From: UBA1757 sp045627385
GTDB lineage: Bacteria; Bacteroidota; Bacteroidia; Bacteroidales; UBA1402
Length of the DNA: 64,000 nt
NCBI GenBank assembly: GCA_045627385.1
Contig: JAZQNO010000021.1
Location: 13,720 to 77,719 of the forward strand
Reading direction: 5' to 3'
Under the pieces are notes generated by a model. It was not told where the DNA came from. It made no database searches and saw only the letters and a program-made list of their open reading frames with translations. This document shows, piece after piece, positions 52,187 through 61,182 of this stretch. The translations under genes were made by a program, and so were the position numbers. Every line of letters begins with the position of its first letter. The first letter of the stretch is position 1.

Positions 52187-53145
52187 TTCAAACTGTCTCC
52201 AAAAAGCGAATCGACAAATTCGCGACGGTTGAAAATCTGCAACTGCTCCATTCCTTCGCCCAATCCGATATACTTGACCGGCACTTGGAACTGGTCGGAA
52301 ATGCCGAGCACCACCCCACCCTTGGCTGTTCCATCCAATTTGGTGACAGCCAACGCATTGACTTCTGTCGCCAGAGTGAATTGGCGCGCTTGTTCAAAGG
52401 CGTTCTGCCCTGTCGAGGCGTCGAGCACCAGCAACACCTCTTGAGGTGCGCCCGGTACGACTTTCTGCAACACCGTCTTGATTTTGGTCAGTTCGTTCAT
52501 CAGACCGATCTTGTTGTGCAGACGGCCGGCCGTGTCGATGATGACGACATCGGCATTGTTGGCAACGGCCGATTTCAGGGTGTCGAACGCGACAGATGCC
52601 GGGTCGGAACCCATCTGCTGGCGGATGACCGGGGCACCTGTACGCTGTCCCCAGACTTCCAGTTGCTCGATGGCGGCCGCGCGGAAGGTGTCGGCTGCGC
52701 CGAGATAGACTTTCTTGCCGTTTTTCATGAACTGATAAGCCAGTTTTCCGATGGTCGTGGTCTTTCCCACACCGTTGACGCCGACCACCATAATGACGTA
52801 TGGCTTGCTGTCTGCGGGAACATCGAATTCTCCGGCATCTTCCTGACCGTTGCCGATGAGCATCTCGGCGATCTCTTCTTTCAGGATGGTGTGGAGCTCT
52901 TCCGTATGGAGGTATTTGTCGCGGCGGATGCGTTCCTCGATACGTTCAATGATGCGGACAGTCGTCTCTACGCCGACATCGGAGCTGAGAAGCACCTCTT
53001 CCAGCTCGTCAAGCACCTCGTCGTCGACTTTCGATTTGCCGGCGATGGCGCGGTTTAGCTTGGCGAAAACCGATTCTTTCGTTTTGGCCAGTCCCTGGTC
53101 GAGTGTGGTTTTCTTCTCTTTGGAAAACAGACTGAATATGCCCAT
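52183..53145 (-). CDS. ftsY: Signal recognition particle receptor
   Basis: A 320-aa SRP GTPase. G1 motif GVNGVGKTTTIGKLA (about 108-122), DTAGRLHNK, TKLDGTAKGG and GLGEGMEQLQIFN at the end are diagnostic. The acidic A domain of E. coli FtsY is missing, as is usual in this phylum; the protein starts directly with the N domain. It targets ribosomes making membrane proteins. Part of rpmB-rpmG-DUF4295-ftsY-rimO, a Bacteroidota block. Confidence 0.96.
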   Translation of the reverse strand: MGIFSLFSKEKKTTLDQGLAKTKESVFAKLNRAIAGKSKVDDEVLDELEEVLLSSDVGVETTVRIIERIEERIRRDKYLHTEELHTILKEEIAEMLIGNGQEDAGEFDVPADSKPYVIMVVGVNGVGKTTTIGKLAYQFMKNGKKVYLGAADTFRAAAIEQLEVWGQRTGAPVIRQQMGSDPASVAFDTLKSAVANNADVVIIDTAGRLHNKIGLMNELTKIKTVLQKVVPGAPQEVLLVLDASTGQNAFEQARQFTLATEVNALAVTKLDGTAKGGVVLGISDQFQVPVKYIGLGEGMEQLQIFNRREFVDSLFGDSLK

Positions 53146-53154
53146 GAATAATAC

Positions 53155-53189
53155 GAAAAGAAGGTTGTTCCTTATTCAAAAACAACCTT
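53155..53189 (-). terminator. Hairpin between DUF4295 and ftsY
   Basis: AAGGTTGTT (53161-53169) pairs with AACAACCTT (53181-53189). On the minus strand it is followed by CTTTTCG, a weak T tract, 10 bases before the ftsY start. It may attenuate readthrough from the ribosomal genes. Confidence 0.5.
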
Positions 53190-53219
53190 CAGTATGATTA
53201 ATTTTTAACGAGTATCAAC

Positions 53220-53375
53220 TTATTTCTGCTTGATGTATTCGTTGACCTTTTCGTTGGGAACCATTTGTTCATCGAAGAAATAAGCGCCAGTCTTAGGAGA
53301 CTTGACCATCTTGATGACTTTGACCGAGGTCTTACCTTCACCGGTCTGCAAGGTTGCAACTGCTTTCTTTGCCAT
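53220..53375 (-). CDS. DUF4295 small protein
   Basis: A 51-aa basic protein starting MAKKAVATLQTGEGKTSVKV and ending EKVNEYIKQK, the DUF4295 family. It is found in Bacteroidota directly after rpmG and may be a ribosome-associated protein; this is inferred from conserved position and basic composition. It lies 8 bases after rpmG. It is shorter than 60 codons, so it is easily missed by automatic calls. Confidence 0.9.
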   Translation of the reverse strand: MAKKAVATLQTGEGKTSVKVIKMVKSPKTGAYFFDEQMVPNEKVNEYIKQK

Positions 53376-53383
53376 ATCTCAAA

Positions 53384-53572
53384 CTATTTAATTTCTTTAT
53401 GAACGGTAACCCGCTTCAGGATGGGGTTATATTTCTTCAACTCCAGACGACCGGTCGTATTCTTACGGTTCTTGGTCGTGATGTAGCGAGACATGCCGGG
53501 CAGTCCGCTTTCTTTCTGTTCGGTGCATTCCAAAATGACCTGAACGCGATTTCCTTTAGCTTTCTTTGCCAT
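53384..53572 (-). CDS. rpmG: 50S ribosomal protein L33
   Basis: A 62-aa L33: MAKKAKGNRVQVILECTEQK, then TTKNRKNTTGRLELKKYNP. It has no zinc-binding CxxC pairs, so it is the zinc-independent (C-minus) form. It sits between rpmB and the DUF4295 gene, with 15 bases to rpmB. Confidence 0.97.
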   Translation of the reverse strand: MAKKAKGNRVQVILECTEQKESGLPGMSRYITTKNRKNTTGRLELKKYNPILKRVTVHKEIK

Positions 53573-53587
53573 GGTTATACCCTCCTG

Positions 53588-53848
53588 TTAGTTAAGAATG
53601 ACGATATCTTCCATACGCATGTAACCGTTTTCAATAGCTTCCTTCATAGCAGCATTCAAACCTTTGCGGTTGATGTCGCGCAGACCGGCAGCTGAAATGG
53701 TCAATGCAATCCAACAATCCTGTTCTACCCAATAGAACTTCTTCTGGAACAGATTGACGTTGAATTTGCGTTTCGTACGTCTTCTCGAGTGCGAAACGTT
53801 GTTGCCAATCATTGCTCTCTTTCCGGTGATCTGACAAATCTTTGACAT
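53588..53848 (-). CDS. rpmB: 50S ribosomal protein L28
   Basis: An 86-aa L28 starting MSKICQITGKRAMIGNNVSHS, with RRTKRKFNVNLFQKKFYW and the C-terminal GYMRMEDIVILN. The family length is 60-90 aa. It is the first gene of the ribosomal-SRP block. A candidate promoter (ATTG, 20 bases, GTTCTTTG) lies upstream at 53922-53953 on the minus strand. Confidence 0.97.
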   Translation of the reverse strand: MSKICQITGKRAMIGNNVSHSRRRTKRKFNVNLFQKKFYWVEQDCWIALTISAAGLRDINRKGLNAAMKEAIENGYMRMEDIVILN

Positions 53849-53921
53849 TTCGATATACTTTTATGGTTTATATTACCTTATTAAATGCCTCACGGCTTGT
53901 TTCTGCTTTTTTAAGCGGGTG

Positions 53922-53953
53922 CAAAGAACGCACTTTTTTGTGAATAAAGCAAT
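53922..53953 (-). promoter_or_regulatory. Candidate promoter of rpmB block
   Basis: On the minus strand ATTG (53950-53953), 20 bases, GTTCTTTG (53922-53929). The TTTG half of the -7 box is kept but the TA is not. Leader is about 65-70 bases. Confidence 0.4.
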
Positions 53954-54028
53954 TATTCTCCATATATTTTTTCAAAAACGCTCAATTTGGCTGAATTTTA
54001 GCTGATTTCAAGGAAACGCAGAGGATTT

Positions 54029-55051
54029 TCAAACCTGCACTCTCGAGAAGGGAGCCGCTTCCCAGCCGCAACAGTCGCCGTCGAGGTATTTGAAATAACC
54101 GCAGATGCCGACCATGGCGGCATTGTCGGTCGTGTACGAGAACTTCGGAATGTGCACCTTCCAACCGTAACGTTCGCCGTAGTCGATGAAGGCCTGACGA
54201 AGCGCTGAATTGGCCGATACGCCGCCGGCTACAGCCACTTCTTTTATATGGAGGGCCTTGGCCGCCTTGTAGAGCTTGTCCATCAGAATGTCGACCACCG
54301 CCTTCTGCAGAGAGGCGCACAGATCGTTCTTGTTCTGCTCGATGAAATCGGGATTTTCGGCCACGTGGTCGCGCAGGTTGTACAGGAAAGAGGTCTTCAG
54401 GCCGCTGAAGCTGTAGTCGTAGCCGGCAATGTGAGGCTTGTGGTATTGGAAAGCTGTCGGATTGCCCTCTTTGGCCAACTTGTCGATGACAGGACCGCCC
54501 GGGTACGGAAGCCCCATCATTTTCGCGCATTTATCGAAAGATTCTCCGGCAGCGTCGTCGATGGTCTGGCCGATGATTTCCATCTCCCGATACGATTTCA
54601 CCAGCACGATTTGGGAGTTGCCTCCGGATACCAGCAGACACAGGAACGGGAAGGTCGGCGGGGTGTGCTCCTCCCCTTTCTGACGGATGAAATGGGCCAG
54701 AATATGAGCTTGAAGATGGTTGACCGAAATGAGCGGAATCTGAAGAGAACGGGCGAAACCTTTGGCGAAAGAAGTGCCGACCAGCAGAGAACCCATCAGT
54801 CCTGGGCCCAGGGTGCAGGCCACCGCCGACAGGTCTTCGCGCCTGATGCCGGCCTGCTTCAAGGCCGTATCGACGACGGGAACGATGTTGTGCTGGTGAG
54901 CTCTGGAAGCCAGTTCAGGCACCACTCCGCCGTAAATTTCATGCACTTTCTGACTGGCAATGACATTCGACAGCAGGTATCCGTCTTCCAAAACGGCCGC
55001 AGAGGTGTCGTCGCAGGAAGATTCTATTCCTAATATATACGCGGGTTTCAT
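54029..55051 (-). CDS. tsaD: tRNA N6-threonylcarbamoyladenosine transferase
   Basis: A 340-aa TsaD/Kae1 protein. The N-terminal LGIESSCDDTSAAV motif, metal-binding NHLQAHILAHF (His pair about 112-116), LLVSGGNSQIVLV and VAVAGGVSANSALR are diagnostic. It transfers the threonylcarbamoyl group to A37 of tRNAs reading ANN codons. It is divergent from tamB across 63 bases, an arrangement I recall from other Bacteroidales. Confidence 0.96.
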   Translation of the reverse strand: MKPAYILGIESSCDDTSAAVLEDGYLLSNVIASQKVHEIYGGVVPELASRAHQHNIVPVVDTALKQAGIRREDLSAVACTLGPGLMGSLLVGTSFAKGFARSLQIPLISVNHLQAHILAHFIRQKGEEHTPPTFPFLCLLVSGGNSQIVLVKSYREMEIIGQTIDDAAGESFDKCAKMMGLPYPGGPVIDKLAKEGNPTAFQYHKPHIAGYDYSFSGLKTSFLYNLRDHVAENPDFIEQNKNDLCASLQKAVVDILMDKLYKAAKALHIKEVAVAGGVSANSALRQAFIDYGERYGWKVHIPKFSYTTDNAAMVGICGYFKYLDGDCCGWEAAPFSRVQV

Positions 55052-55061
55052 AATAATTCCT

Positions 55062-55069
55062 ATCTTTGT
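55062..55069 (+). promoter_or_regulatory. -7 element for tamB
   Basis: TATCTTTG matches the consensus, 45 bases before the TTG start of tamB, but no clear -33 is seen. On the opposite strand TATTTTTG (55099-55106) may serve tsaD. Confidence 0.4.
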
Positions 55070-55114
55070 CAGTTTTTCGCCTTTTCGCTAAGGCACTGCA
55101 AAAATACAACAATT

Positions 55115-58100
55115 TTGAAGAAGAAAGGTTTTTTGGTCGTGCTTATTGTGGCGATTGTGATCGCCGCCATAACGCTTATGCTTGGAAACAGCCGTTTCCA
55201 GGATTTTGCCGTCCGGAAAATCTCTCAAATCGTATCCGAACAGACCTCGCTCCATCTGGAAGTCGGTTCCGCAGACTTTGTCTGGAGACGTGGCGAATTC
55301 AAGTTCAAGGGCGTGCGCCTGTCGGAAGGAAGCGGCCAGGCCGTGCTGACGGCCGACCGTCTGGAGACTGAAATCCAATGGCTTCCGCTTACGCGCGGGC
55401 GCTTGCGCGTGGATGCGTTGCGCATCATTTCCCCCCATCTGTCGCTGTATCGCCAAACCGAAAATTCCCAATTGCAGCTGCGAACCCTGGAGGGTGACAG
55501 CCTTTCCTCCGTAAATCCTCAACACGGTTCGGAAAACGTTTCAAGTCATGAGAAGAATGATTTTTGGAAGGAAATCAGCTTGGCGCATCTGGTGGTGATG
55601 GACGGAACGCTCGACTATGAAGTCCTGTCCCCCACACGTCGCAATTCCTTCGACTGCCAGCACTGGAGCGACCTGCAACTCAAGGGATCCGGCGCATGGC
55701 AAATGCTTCCGGAAGAGTGTTTTGGTCTGAACATCAGTCACATGTCTGCCAAAGAACAAAACGGATTCCAATTGTCGTCACTCACATCCGGCCTGTATGT
55801 CAAGGACGGACTGTGGCGTTTGAACGGACTGGATTTGCAATTGCCCGCCTCTTATCTGAAGGTCGACACGACCATTCTGCGGGTGTTTGCCTTTGATGCG
55901 GATTCTCTTTCGTTGCCTTTCGGATGCCATCTCCAGGCCTTCCTGTCTTCCGAAGATTTTCCCGAGGCGGCATCGGCCCGTCGGAATTTCGGGGACCGGC
56001 AGCTCAGCATCGATGTCAATCTGTCCGGTGACAGCCGTAAACTGGACGTCGAAAAACTGTTGGTGGAAAGCCCAGGACTGGTCCTGATTGAAGGCTCGCT
56101 TTCAGGCCTTTACCTGACCGATGCCGACAACCGCCAACTCCAGGCTGACTGGAAAAACCTCCATGTGCAGACTGAACTCTTCGATTTGCTCGCTGATTGC
56201 GATGAAAAACTCTCTGTCGCTCTTCCGAAAGAAATCAGATGTCTTTCCTATGCCGATTATGAGGGCACCTGCCTTTGGCGTCCCGGCCAGATGGCTTTGG
56301 ACGGAGAACTCGAGTCGGTTCCCGGCAAATTGGACTTGACTGCCCAAGTAGTCACCGATGAAAACGGACGGACGGATTTCCAAGCTCTCTTGGGTTCCCA
56401 ATCGCTCGATCTGGGTTCCATATGGAGAGGGTCCACTTTAGGAAAGACATCATTTCGTGCTGATATTCAGGGAAATAATAATTCCAAGAAAGGGCTGTCC
56501 GCACAAGCGGATGTCAGAATCGACCGCTTTCCCTGTCAAGGTTACACCTACAGGCATTTGCACGTGCAGGCCCACCGGCAAGGGAAAGGGAAAACCGATG
56601 TCGCGCTTCATTCGGACGATCCCAACTGTCAGGTCGAACTCAATGCGGCTTTGGCCCGAAACGGCAGCCATGGAGTGGATCTGTCGCTTCAGATGCTTTC
56701 GAAACGGCTCAATCTCCAAGCGCTGAATGTCATCGGAGAAATCGAGGATGACACGCCCGATCTGACCTTTGCCCTGACGGCCGACCTGAAAGGAAAGTCC
56801 ATCGATGAATTCGAAGGAAAACTCCAGATCGATTCGCTGAGACTTGACAACAACCGCACTCATTTCGAACTGCCCTCGCTCGATTTGTACGCTTTGGAAA
56901 ATGAACGGCAGACTCAGATCCTGCTCCATTCGGATGTCCTCGACGGGCAACTGAACGGAAACGTGAATTTCTCCACACTCCTGCCTTCGCTGCTGGCCGT
57001 ATCGCAGCAGGCCTATCTGCCTGCTCTCTTGCCCGACACCCGGACAAACGTCACGGAACTCGACGATTGGAATATGAATCTTGAAATCAGTGGGTTGGAC
57101 AGCCTTTTCAAGGCAGTCGGCATTCCCTTGTCACTGGAGGGAACCGCCCGGTTGGACGCATATGCCCATCGCAACGGTCGACTTGGATTGGACTTTGTCG
57201 CCGATGCCGTCGAGTGGAACGATTTGAAATGTCAAAATCCTGATTTTGCCTTGAACAACGATGATCCCTCGTTCTTGGAATGGAACTTCGGCACCTTTTG
57301 CGAAATGGGAAAGAACCGGCAGCTGATCCGTCTGACAGGACAGGCCGCCGACGATTCGGTCCGTCTGGATGTCCATATGACTGATGCCGGAAATCCTGAT
57401 CAGTACAGTGAACTGTCCAGCTGTCATCTCCTCTTGCGCGAATCGGCAGACTCGCCTCTGCAAGTGAAATCCTTGCTTTCATCGGAACATATTTTCCTAA
57501 GCGATTCCGTGTGGACATTGCATCCCACGCGTCTGTTCTGGGACGGCAATCGTCTGGCTGTAGACAGTCTGTATATGGAAGAAGGCGACCAGTACCTCAT
57601 GGCCGACGGCTTTGTCTCAAACCTTGCCTCAGACACTTTGCGCGTGGACATGCGTCAGCTGAGCCTGGACAATCTCTATCGGATGATTCCCTCTTCCCGC
57701 CGCAAAAAAGGCTTTTTCATGGGCGGTGACATCAGCGGTCAGGCCTTGCTGGCATCTTTGTTCGAGGGCCCGCAGATTATGGCTGAAATCCATGTGGACG
57801 ACTTCGCACTCTGCAACCATCGCATGGGCGACCTGAACGCCAGTTCCCACTGGGATCCCCAATTGGGCATCGTGCTCGAGGGAATCGTCGACGATGGAGG
57901 CGACGAACTCGGCCAAATCGGCGGTTTCTACAAACTGCAGCGGGATTCGCTCCATCTCGATATCGACTCCTATGGCCTTCCGGTCGATTTCATCAGCCAT
58001 TTCTCCAATCCTCTGCTGAGTCTTGGCGGAAAAGCCTACGGACCTATCGAAGTGAATGTCTGTGCCAAGAGCCGTGTGACATCGGTCCAGACCAGGGCTC

Positions 58101-59611
58101 TGATTCGGGAAGGCCAGGTCGGTCTCGGCAAGCTGGGCGCCATGTACGCGTTCGAAGACACTGTTGTCATGACTCCCGGTTCCATCGTCTTCAACCAGCT
58201 CCGGCTCACAGACGATGAAGGCAATCAGGCCACTCTGGACGGAAAACTGTACCACAACCGCTTCAACTCCTTCGGTTTCGATCTGAACATGCCCGTCAAC
58301 CATTTCAAGATCGTCGATCTTGCACCGACGGCATCGGAAGAAATCCACGGCACGGTCTTTGCCACAGGGCAAATCGCTCTGACCGGCGACGATTCGGATA
58401 CGCAACTGGATATCAACCTGCGCACCGACGACCGTTCGACCGTCGCTGTCTCTCTCTTGAATCAGGCCAGCGACGTGGGTGAATTCAGCTACATCGAATT
58501 CATCGATGAATCCGCGAGAAACGACAGCAGTCTGCATTCCGTGGCCATCCCCGTTCAGACGGCTCGCAGCAGCCGGCGCCGGAAACAGACAGACTTCCAC
58601 GCTGTCGTCCAACTCGAAATGACTCCCTCGGCCGAACTTGTCCTCATTACCGATCCCGGCTCGGGCGATGAAATGCGCGTGCGCGGAAGCGGACGAATCC
58701 GTGCCGTCTACGACAATCGGGAGAATCTGGCCATCTACGGCCGGTACGAATTGGAAAGCGGCCGGTACCGTTTCAGTTTCCAGGAGCTCATCAACCGAGA
58801 CTTCAACATCCTTCAGGGCAGTTCGATCAACTTCTCCGGTGACCCGATGGCTTCTACCCTCAACATTCAGGCAAGCCACACGGTCTACAACGTTTCGCTG
58901 AGCGATTTGCTCGATGAATCCGAGATTGCGTCGATGAACATGAACCGCACCAGCATTCCGGTGAACTGCACGCTGAACATCAGCGGCGAACTGGAACAGC
59001 CCGATCTGACACTGGGACTGGAATTCCCGGCCGCCGACGAAGAACTTCGCCGCCGCATTATGAATGTGATCAATACCGATGAAATCCTCAACCGTCAGAT
59101 TGTGTATCTGCTGCTGCTCAACCGCTTCGCCGCCACCGACAATGTGGCTGACAACACGGCCAACAACAATATGACGGCTGTCGTGGGTGTCACACTCAAT
59201 ACCCTCTCCCGTCAGTTGAACCGCATGATTTATCAGGCCTTGGGTACCGATAACCTTTCCTTCGACCTCAATTACAAGAACGACGATTTCTCAACCATGG
59301 GCGAATGGCAGGTGGCCATGACCAGCCAACTGATGGACAACCGTCTGACCATAAACGGCAACATAGGCTCAAGGGAAGATCTGGTCAACAACGACACCCA
59401 ATTCATCGGTGACTTCGACCTGGAATACAAATTCACGCAATCCGGCCGCTGGCGTCTGAAAATGTTCAACCGCAGCAATGACAGCCGTTACTTCAAATCG
59501 GCCATGACCACACAAGGAATGGGTATTGTCTACAAAGAGCAGTTCAATACCTTCTCGGAATTGCGCCAGACGTTCCGTCAGCGCCTGGTAAATGCTTTCA
59601 GAAAGAAATGA
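55115..59611 (+). CDS. tamB: TamB-like translocation/assembly protein
   Basis: A 1498-aa protein read from a TTG start at 55115, which gives a basic then hydrophobic signal anchor (KKKGFLVVLIVAIVIAAITLML); no ATG precedes the anchor. A very long repetitive beta region follows. The C-terminal DUF490/TamB domain (about 1130-1498) includes GRYELESGRYRFSFQELINRDF and IVYLLLLNRFAA. It is the inner-membrane part of envelope assembly or lipid transport with a BamA-like partner, which is not in this window. Confidence 0.9.
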   Translation: MKKKGFLVVLIVAIVIAAITLMLGNSRFQDFAVRKISQIVSEQTSLHLEVGSADFVWRRGEFKFKGVRLSEGSGQAVLTADRLETEIQWLPLTRGRLRVDALRIISPHLSLYRQTENSQLQLRTLEGDSLSSVNPQHGSENVSSHEKNDFWKEISLAHLVVMDGTLDYEVLSPTRRNSFDCQHWSDLQLKGSGAWQMLPEECFGLNISHMSAKEQNGFQLSSLTSGLYVKDGLWRLNGLDLQLPASYLKVDTTILRVFAFDADSLSLPFGCHLQAFLSSEDFPEAASARRNFGDRQLSIDVNLSGDSRKLDVEKLLVESPGLVLIEGSLSGLYLTDADNRQLQADWKNLHVQTELFDLLADCDEKLSVALPKEIRCLSYADYEGTCLWRPGQMALDGELESVPGKLDLTAQVVTDENGRTDFQALLGSQSLDLGSIWRGSTLGKTSFRADIQGNNNSKKGLSAQADVRIDRFPCQGYTYRHLHVQAHRQGKGKTDVALHSDDPNCQVELNAALARNGSHGVDLSLQMLSKRLNLQALNVIGEIEDDTPDLTFALTADLKGKSIDEFEGKLQIDSLRLDNNRTHFELPSLDLYALENERQTQILLHSDVLDGQLNGNVNFSTLLPSLLAVSQQAYLPALLPDTRTNVTELDDWNMNLEISGLDSLFKAVGIPLSLEGTARLDAYAHRNGRLGLDFVADAVEWNDLKCQNPDFALNNDDPSFLEWNFGTFCEMGKNRQLIRLTGQAADDSVRLDVHMTDAGNPDQYSELSSCHLLLRESADSPLQVKSLLSSEHIFLSDSVWTLHPTRLFWDGNRLAVDSLYMEEGDQYLMADGFVSNLASDTLRVDMRQLSLDNLYRMIPSSRRKKGFFMGGDISGQALLASLFEGPQIMAEIHVDDFALCNHRMGDLNASSHWDPQLGIVLEGIVDDGGDELGQIGGFYKLQRDSLHLDIDSYGLPVDFISHFSNPLLSLGGKAYGPIEVNVCAKSRVTSVQTRALIREGQVGLGKLGAMYAFEDTVVMTPGSIVFNQLRLTDDEGNQATLDGKLYHNRFNSFGFDLNMPVNHFKIVDLAPTASEEIHGTVFATGQIALTGDDSDTQLDINLRTDDRSTVAVSLLNQASDVGEFSYIEFIDESARNDSSLHSVAIPVQTARSSRRRKQTDFHAVVQLEMTPSAELVLITDPGSGDEMRVRGSGRIRAVYDNRENLAIYGRYELESGRYRFSFQELINRDFNILQGSSINFSGDPMASTLNIQASHTVYNVSLSDLLDESEIASMNMNRTSIPVNCTLNISGELEQPDLTLGLEFPAADEELRRRIMNVINTDEILNRQIVYLLLLNRFAATDNVADNTANNNMTAVVGVTLNTLSRQLNRMIYQALGTDNLSFDLNYKNDDFSTMGEWQVAMTSQLMDNRLTINGNIGSREDLVNNDTQFIGDFDLEYKFTQSGRWRLKMFNRSNDSRYFKSAMTTQGMGIVYKEQFNTFSELRQTFRQRLVNAFRKK

Positions 59612-59615
59612 AGGG

Positions 59616-61097
59616 TCAATAAGCCTTCGCGATGATGACGCGCTGGCTTGAAGGCTTGCCGGTGACCATGCACTTGCCTTCTTCCTTCTCGCCGTTGAGA
59701 GGAACGCAGCGGATGGTGGCCTTGGTGTCTTCTTTGATCTTCTCTTCGGTCTCGGTCGTGCCGTCCCAGTGGCAGAGGAAGAATCCGCCGTCCTCGATGC
59801 GCTCCTTGAACTCGTCGTAGGAATCCACCTTGTAGATGTGGGCATCGCGGTAAGTCTGAGCTTTCACAAACATGTTCTTCTGGATTTCGTCCAGCAGACC
59901 GGCGACATATTCGTCCAGGCCCTGCATGCTGAGCGTCTCTTTGGTGAGCGTATCTCGGCGGGCCACTTCAATGGTGCCATTCTCCAGGTCGCGCATGCCC
60001 ATGGCCAGACGCACGGGAACGCCCTTGAGTTCGTATTCGGCAAATTTCCAACCCGGTTTCTTGGTGTCATTGTTGTCAAACAGCACACGGATACCCTTGG
60101 CTTCCAAGGCTTTCTTGATCTGCTCGGATTTTTCGGCAATCTGACTGCGCTGGTCGTCATTCTTGTAGATGGGAACGATGACCACCTGATAAGGAGCCAG
60201 ATTCGGCGGAAGAACCAGTCCGTTGTCGTCGCTGTGGGTCATGATGAGGGCACCCATCAGACGGGTGGAAACGCCCCAGGAAGTTGCCCATACGTAATCG
60301 GTCTGGTTTTCCTTGTTGACGAAGGTGACATCGAAAGCTTTGGCGAAGTTCTGGCCCAGGAAGTGCGAGGTGCCGGCCTGAAGGGCCTTTCCGTCCTGCA
60401 TCATGGCTTCTATGGTATAGGTGTCGAGGGCGCCGGCAAAGCGTTCGTTGGCGCTCTTGACGCCACGGATGACCGGCATTGCCATGAAATTCTCGGCAAA
60501 ATCGCCGTAGACACCGAGCATTTTGCGGGCTTCAGCTTCAGCTTCCTCACGGGTGGCATGAGCGGTGTGACCTTCCTGCCAGAGGAATTCGGCCGTGCGC
60601 AGAAACAGGCGGGTGCGCATTTCCCAACGGACCACATTGGCCCACTGGTTACACAGAATGGGCAGGTCGCGATAGGAATGGATCCAGTTCTTGTAGGTGC
60701 TCCAGATGATGGTTTCCGAAGTCGGACGTACGATAAGCTCTTCTTCAAGTTTGGAAGCGGGGTCTGCGATCAGTTCCTTGCCGTCGGGTGAAACCTTCAG
60801 GCGCGAATGGGTCACGACGGCGCATTCTTTGGCAAAACCTTCAACATGCTCTGCCTCTCGGCTCAGGTAGGATTTCGGAATGAACAGCGGAAAATAGGCG
60901 TTCTGGTGTCCGGTTTCCTTGAATTTCTTATCGAGTTCAGCCTGAATCTTTTCCCAAATGGAATATCCGTAAGGTTTGATGACCATACAGCCGCGGACGG
61001 CGGAGTTTTCTGCCAGATCGGCCTTTACCACCAGGTCGTTGTACCACTGGGAATAGTTCTCACTGCGAGGAGTCAGTTCTTTGAGTTCTTTTGCCAT
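59616..61097 (-). CDS. proS: Prolyl-tRNA synthetase (archaeal/eukaryote-like type)
   Basis: The start MAKELKELTPRSENYSQWY at 61097 gives 493 aa. Class II motifs include VRPTSETIIWSTYKNWI, RTRLFLRTAEFLWQEGHTAH and the anticodon domain starting VVIVPIYK. The short form lacking the bacterial editing insertion, with C-terminal zinc-like extension, is ProS type 3, common in Bacteroidota. It is divergent from the helicase gene; a TACCTTTG -7 box is at 61120-61127 on the minus strand. Confidence 0.95.
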   Translation of the reverse strand: MAKELKELTPRSENYSQWYNDLVVKADLAENSAVRGCMVIKPYGYSIWEKIQAELDKKFKETGHQNAYFPLFIPKSYLSREAEHVEGFAKECAVVTHSRLKVSPDGKELIADPASKLEEELIVRPTSETIIWSTYKNWIHSYRDLPILCNQWANVVRWEMRTRLFLRTAEFLWQEGHTAHATREEAEAEARKMLGVYGDFAENFMAMPVIRGVKSANERFAGALDTYTIEAMMQDGKALQAGTSHFLGQNFAKAFDVTFVNKENQTDYVWATSWGVSTRLMGALIMTHSDDNGLVLPPNLAPYQVVIVPIYKNDDQRSQIAEKSEQIKKALEAKGIRVLFDNNDTKKPGWKFAEYELKGVPVRLAMGMRDLENGTIEVARRDTLTKETLSMQGLDEYVAGLLDEIQKNMFVKAQTYRDAHIYKVDSYDEFKERIEDGGFFLCHWDGTTETEEKIKEDTKATIRCVPLNGEKEEGKCMVTGKPSSQRVIIAKAY

Positions 61098-61136
61098 AAT
61101 ATCTTGAAAAATTTGCCTGCAAAGGTAGTAAAAAGA

Positions 61137-61168
61137 TTTGTAGTGTTGAGACGATTTCGTTAATTTAG
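61137..61168 (+). promoter_or_regulatory. Candidate promoter of the PcrA/UvrD-like helicase
   Basis: TTTG (61137-61140), a 20-base spacer and TAATTTAG (61161-61168). The -7 element has two mismatches, so this is tentative. Confidence 0.35.
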
Positions 61169-61182
61169 CCATCAAGAACAGT

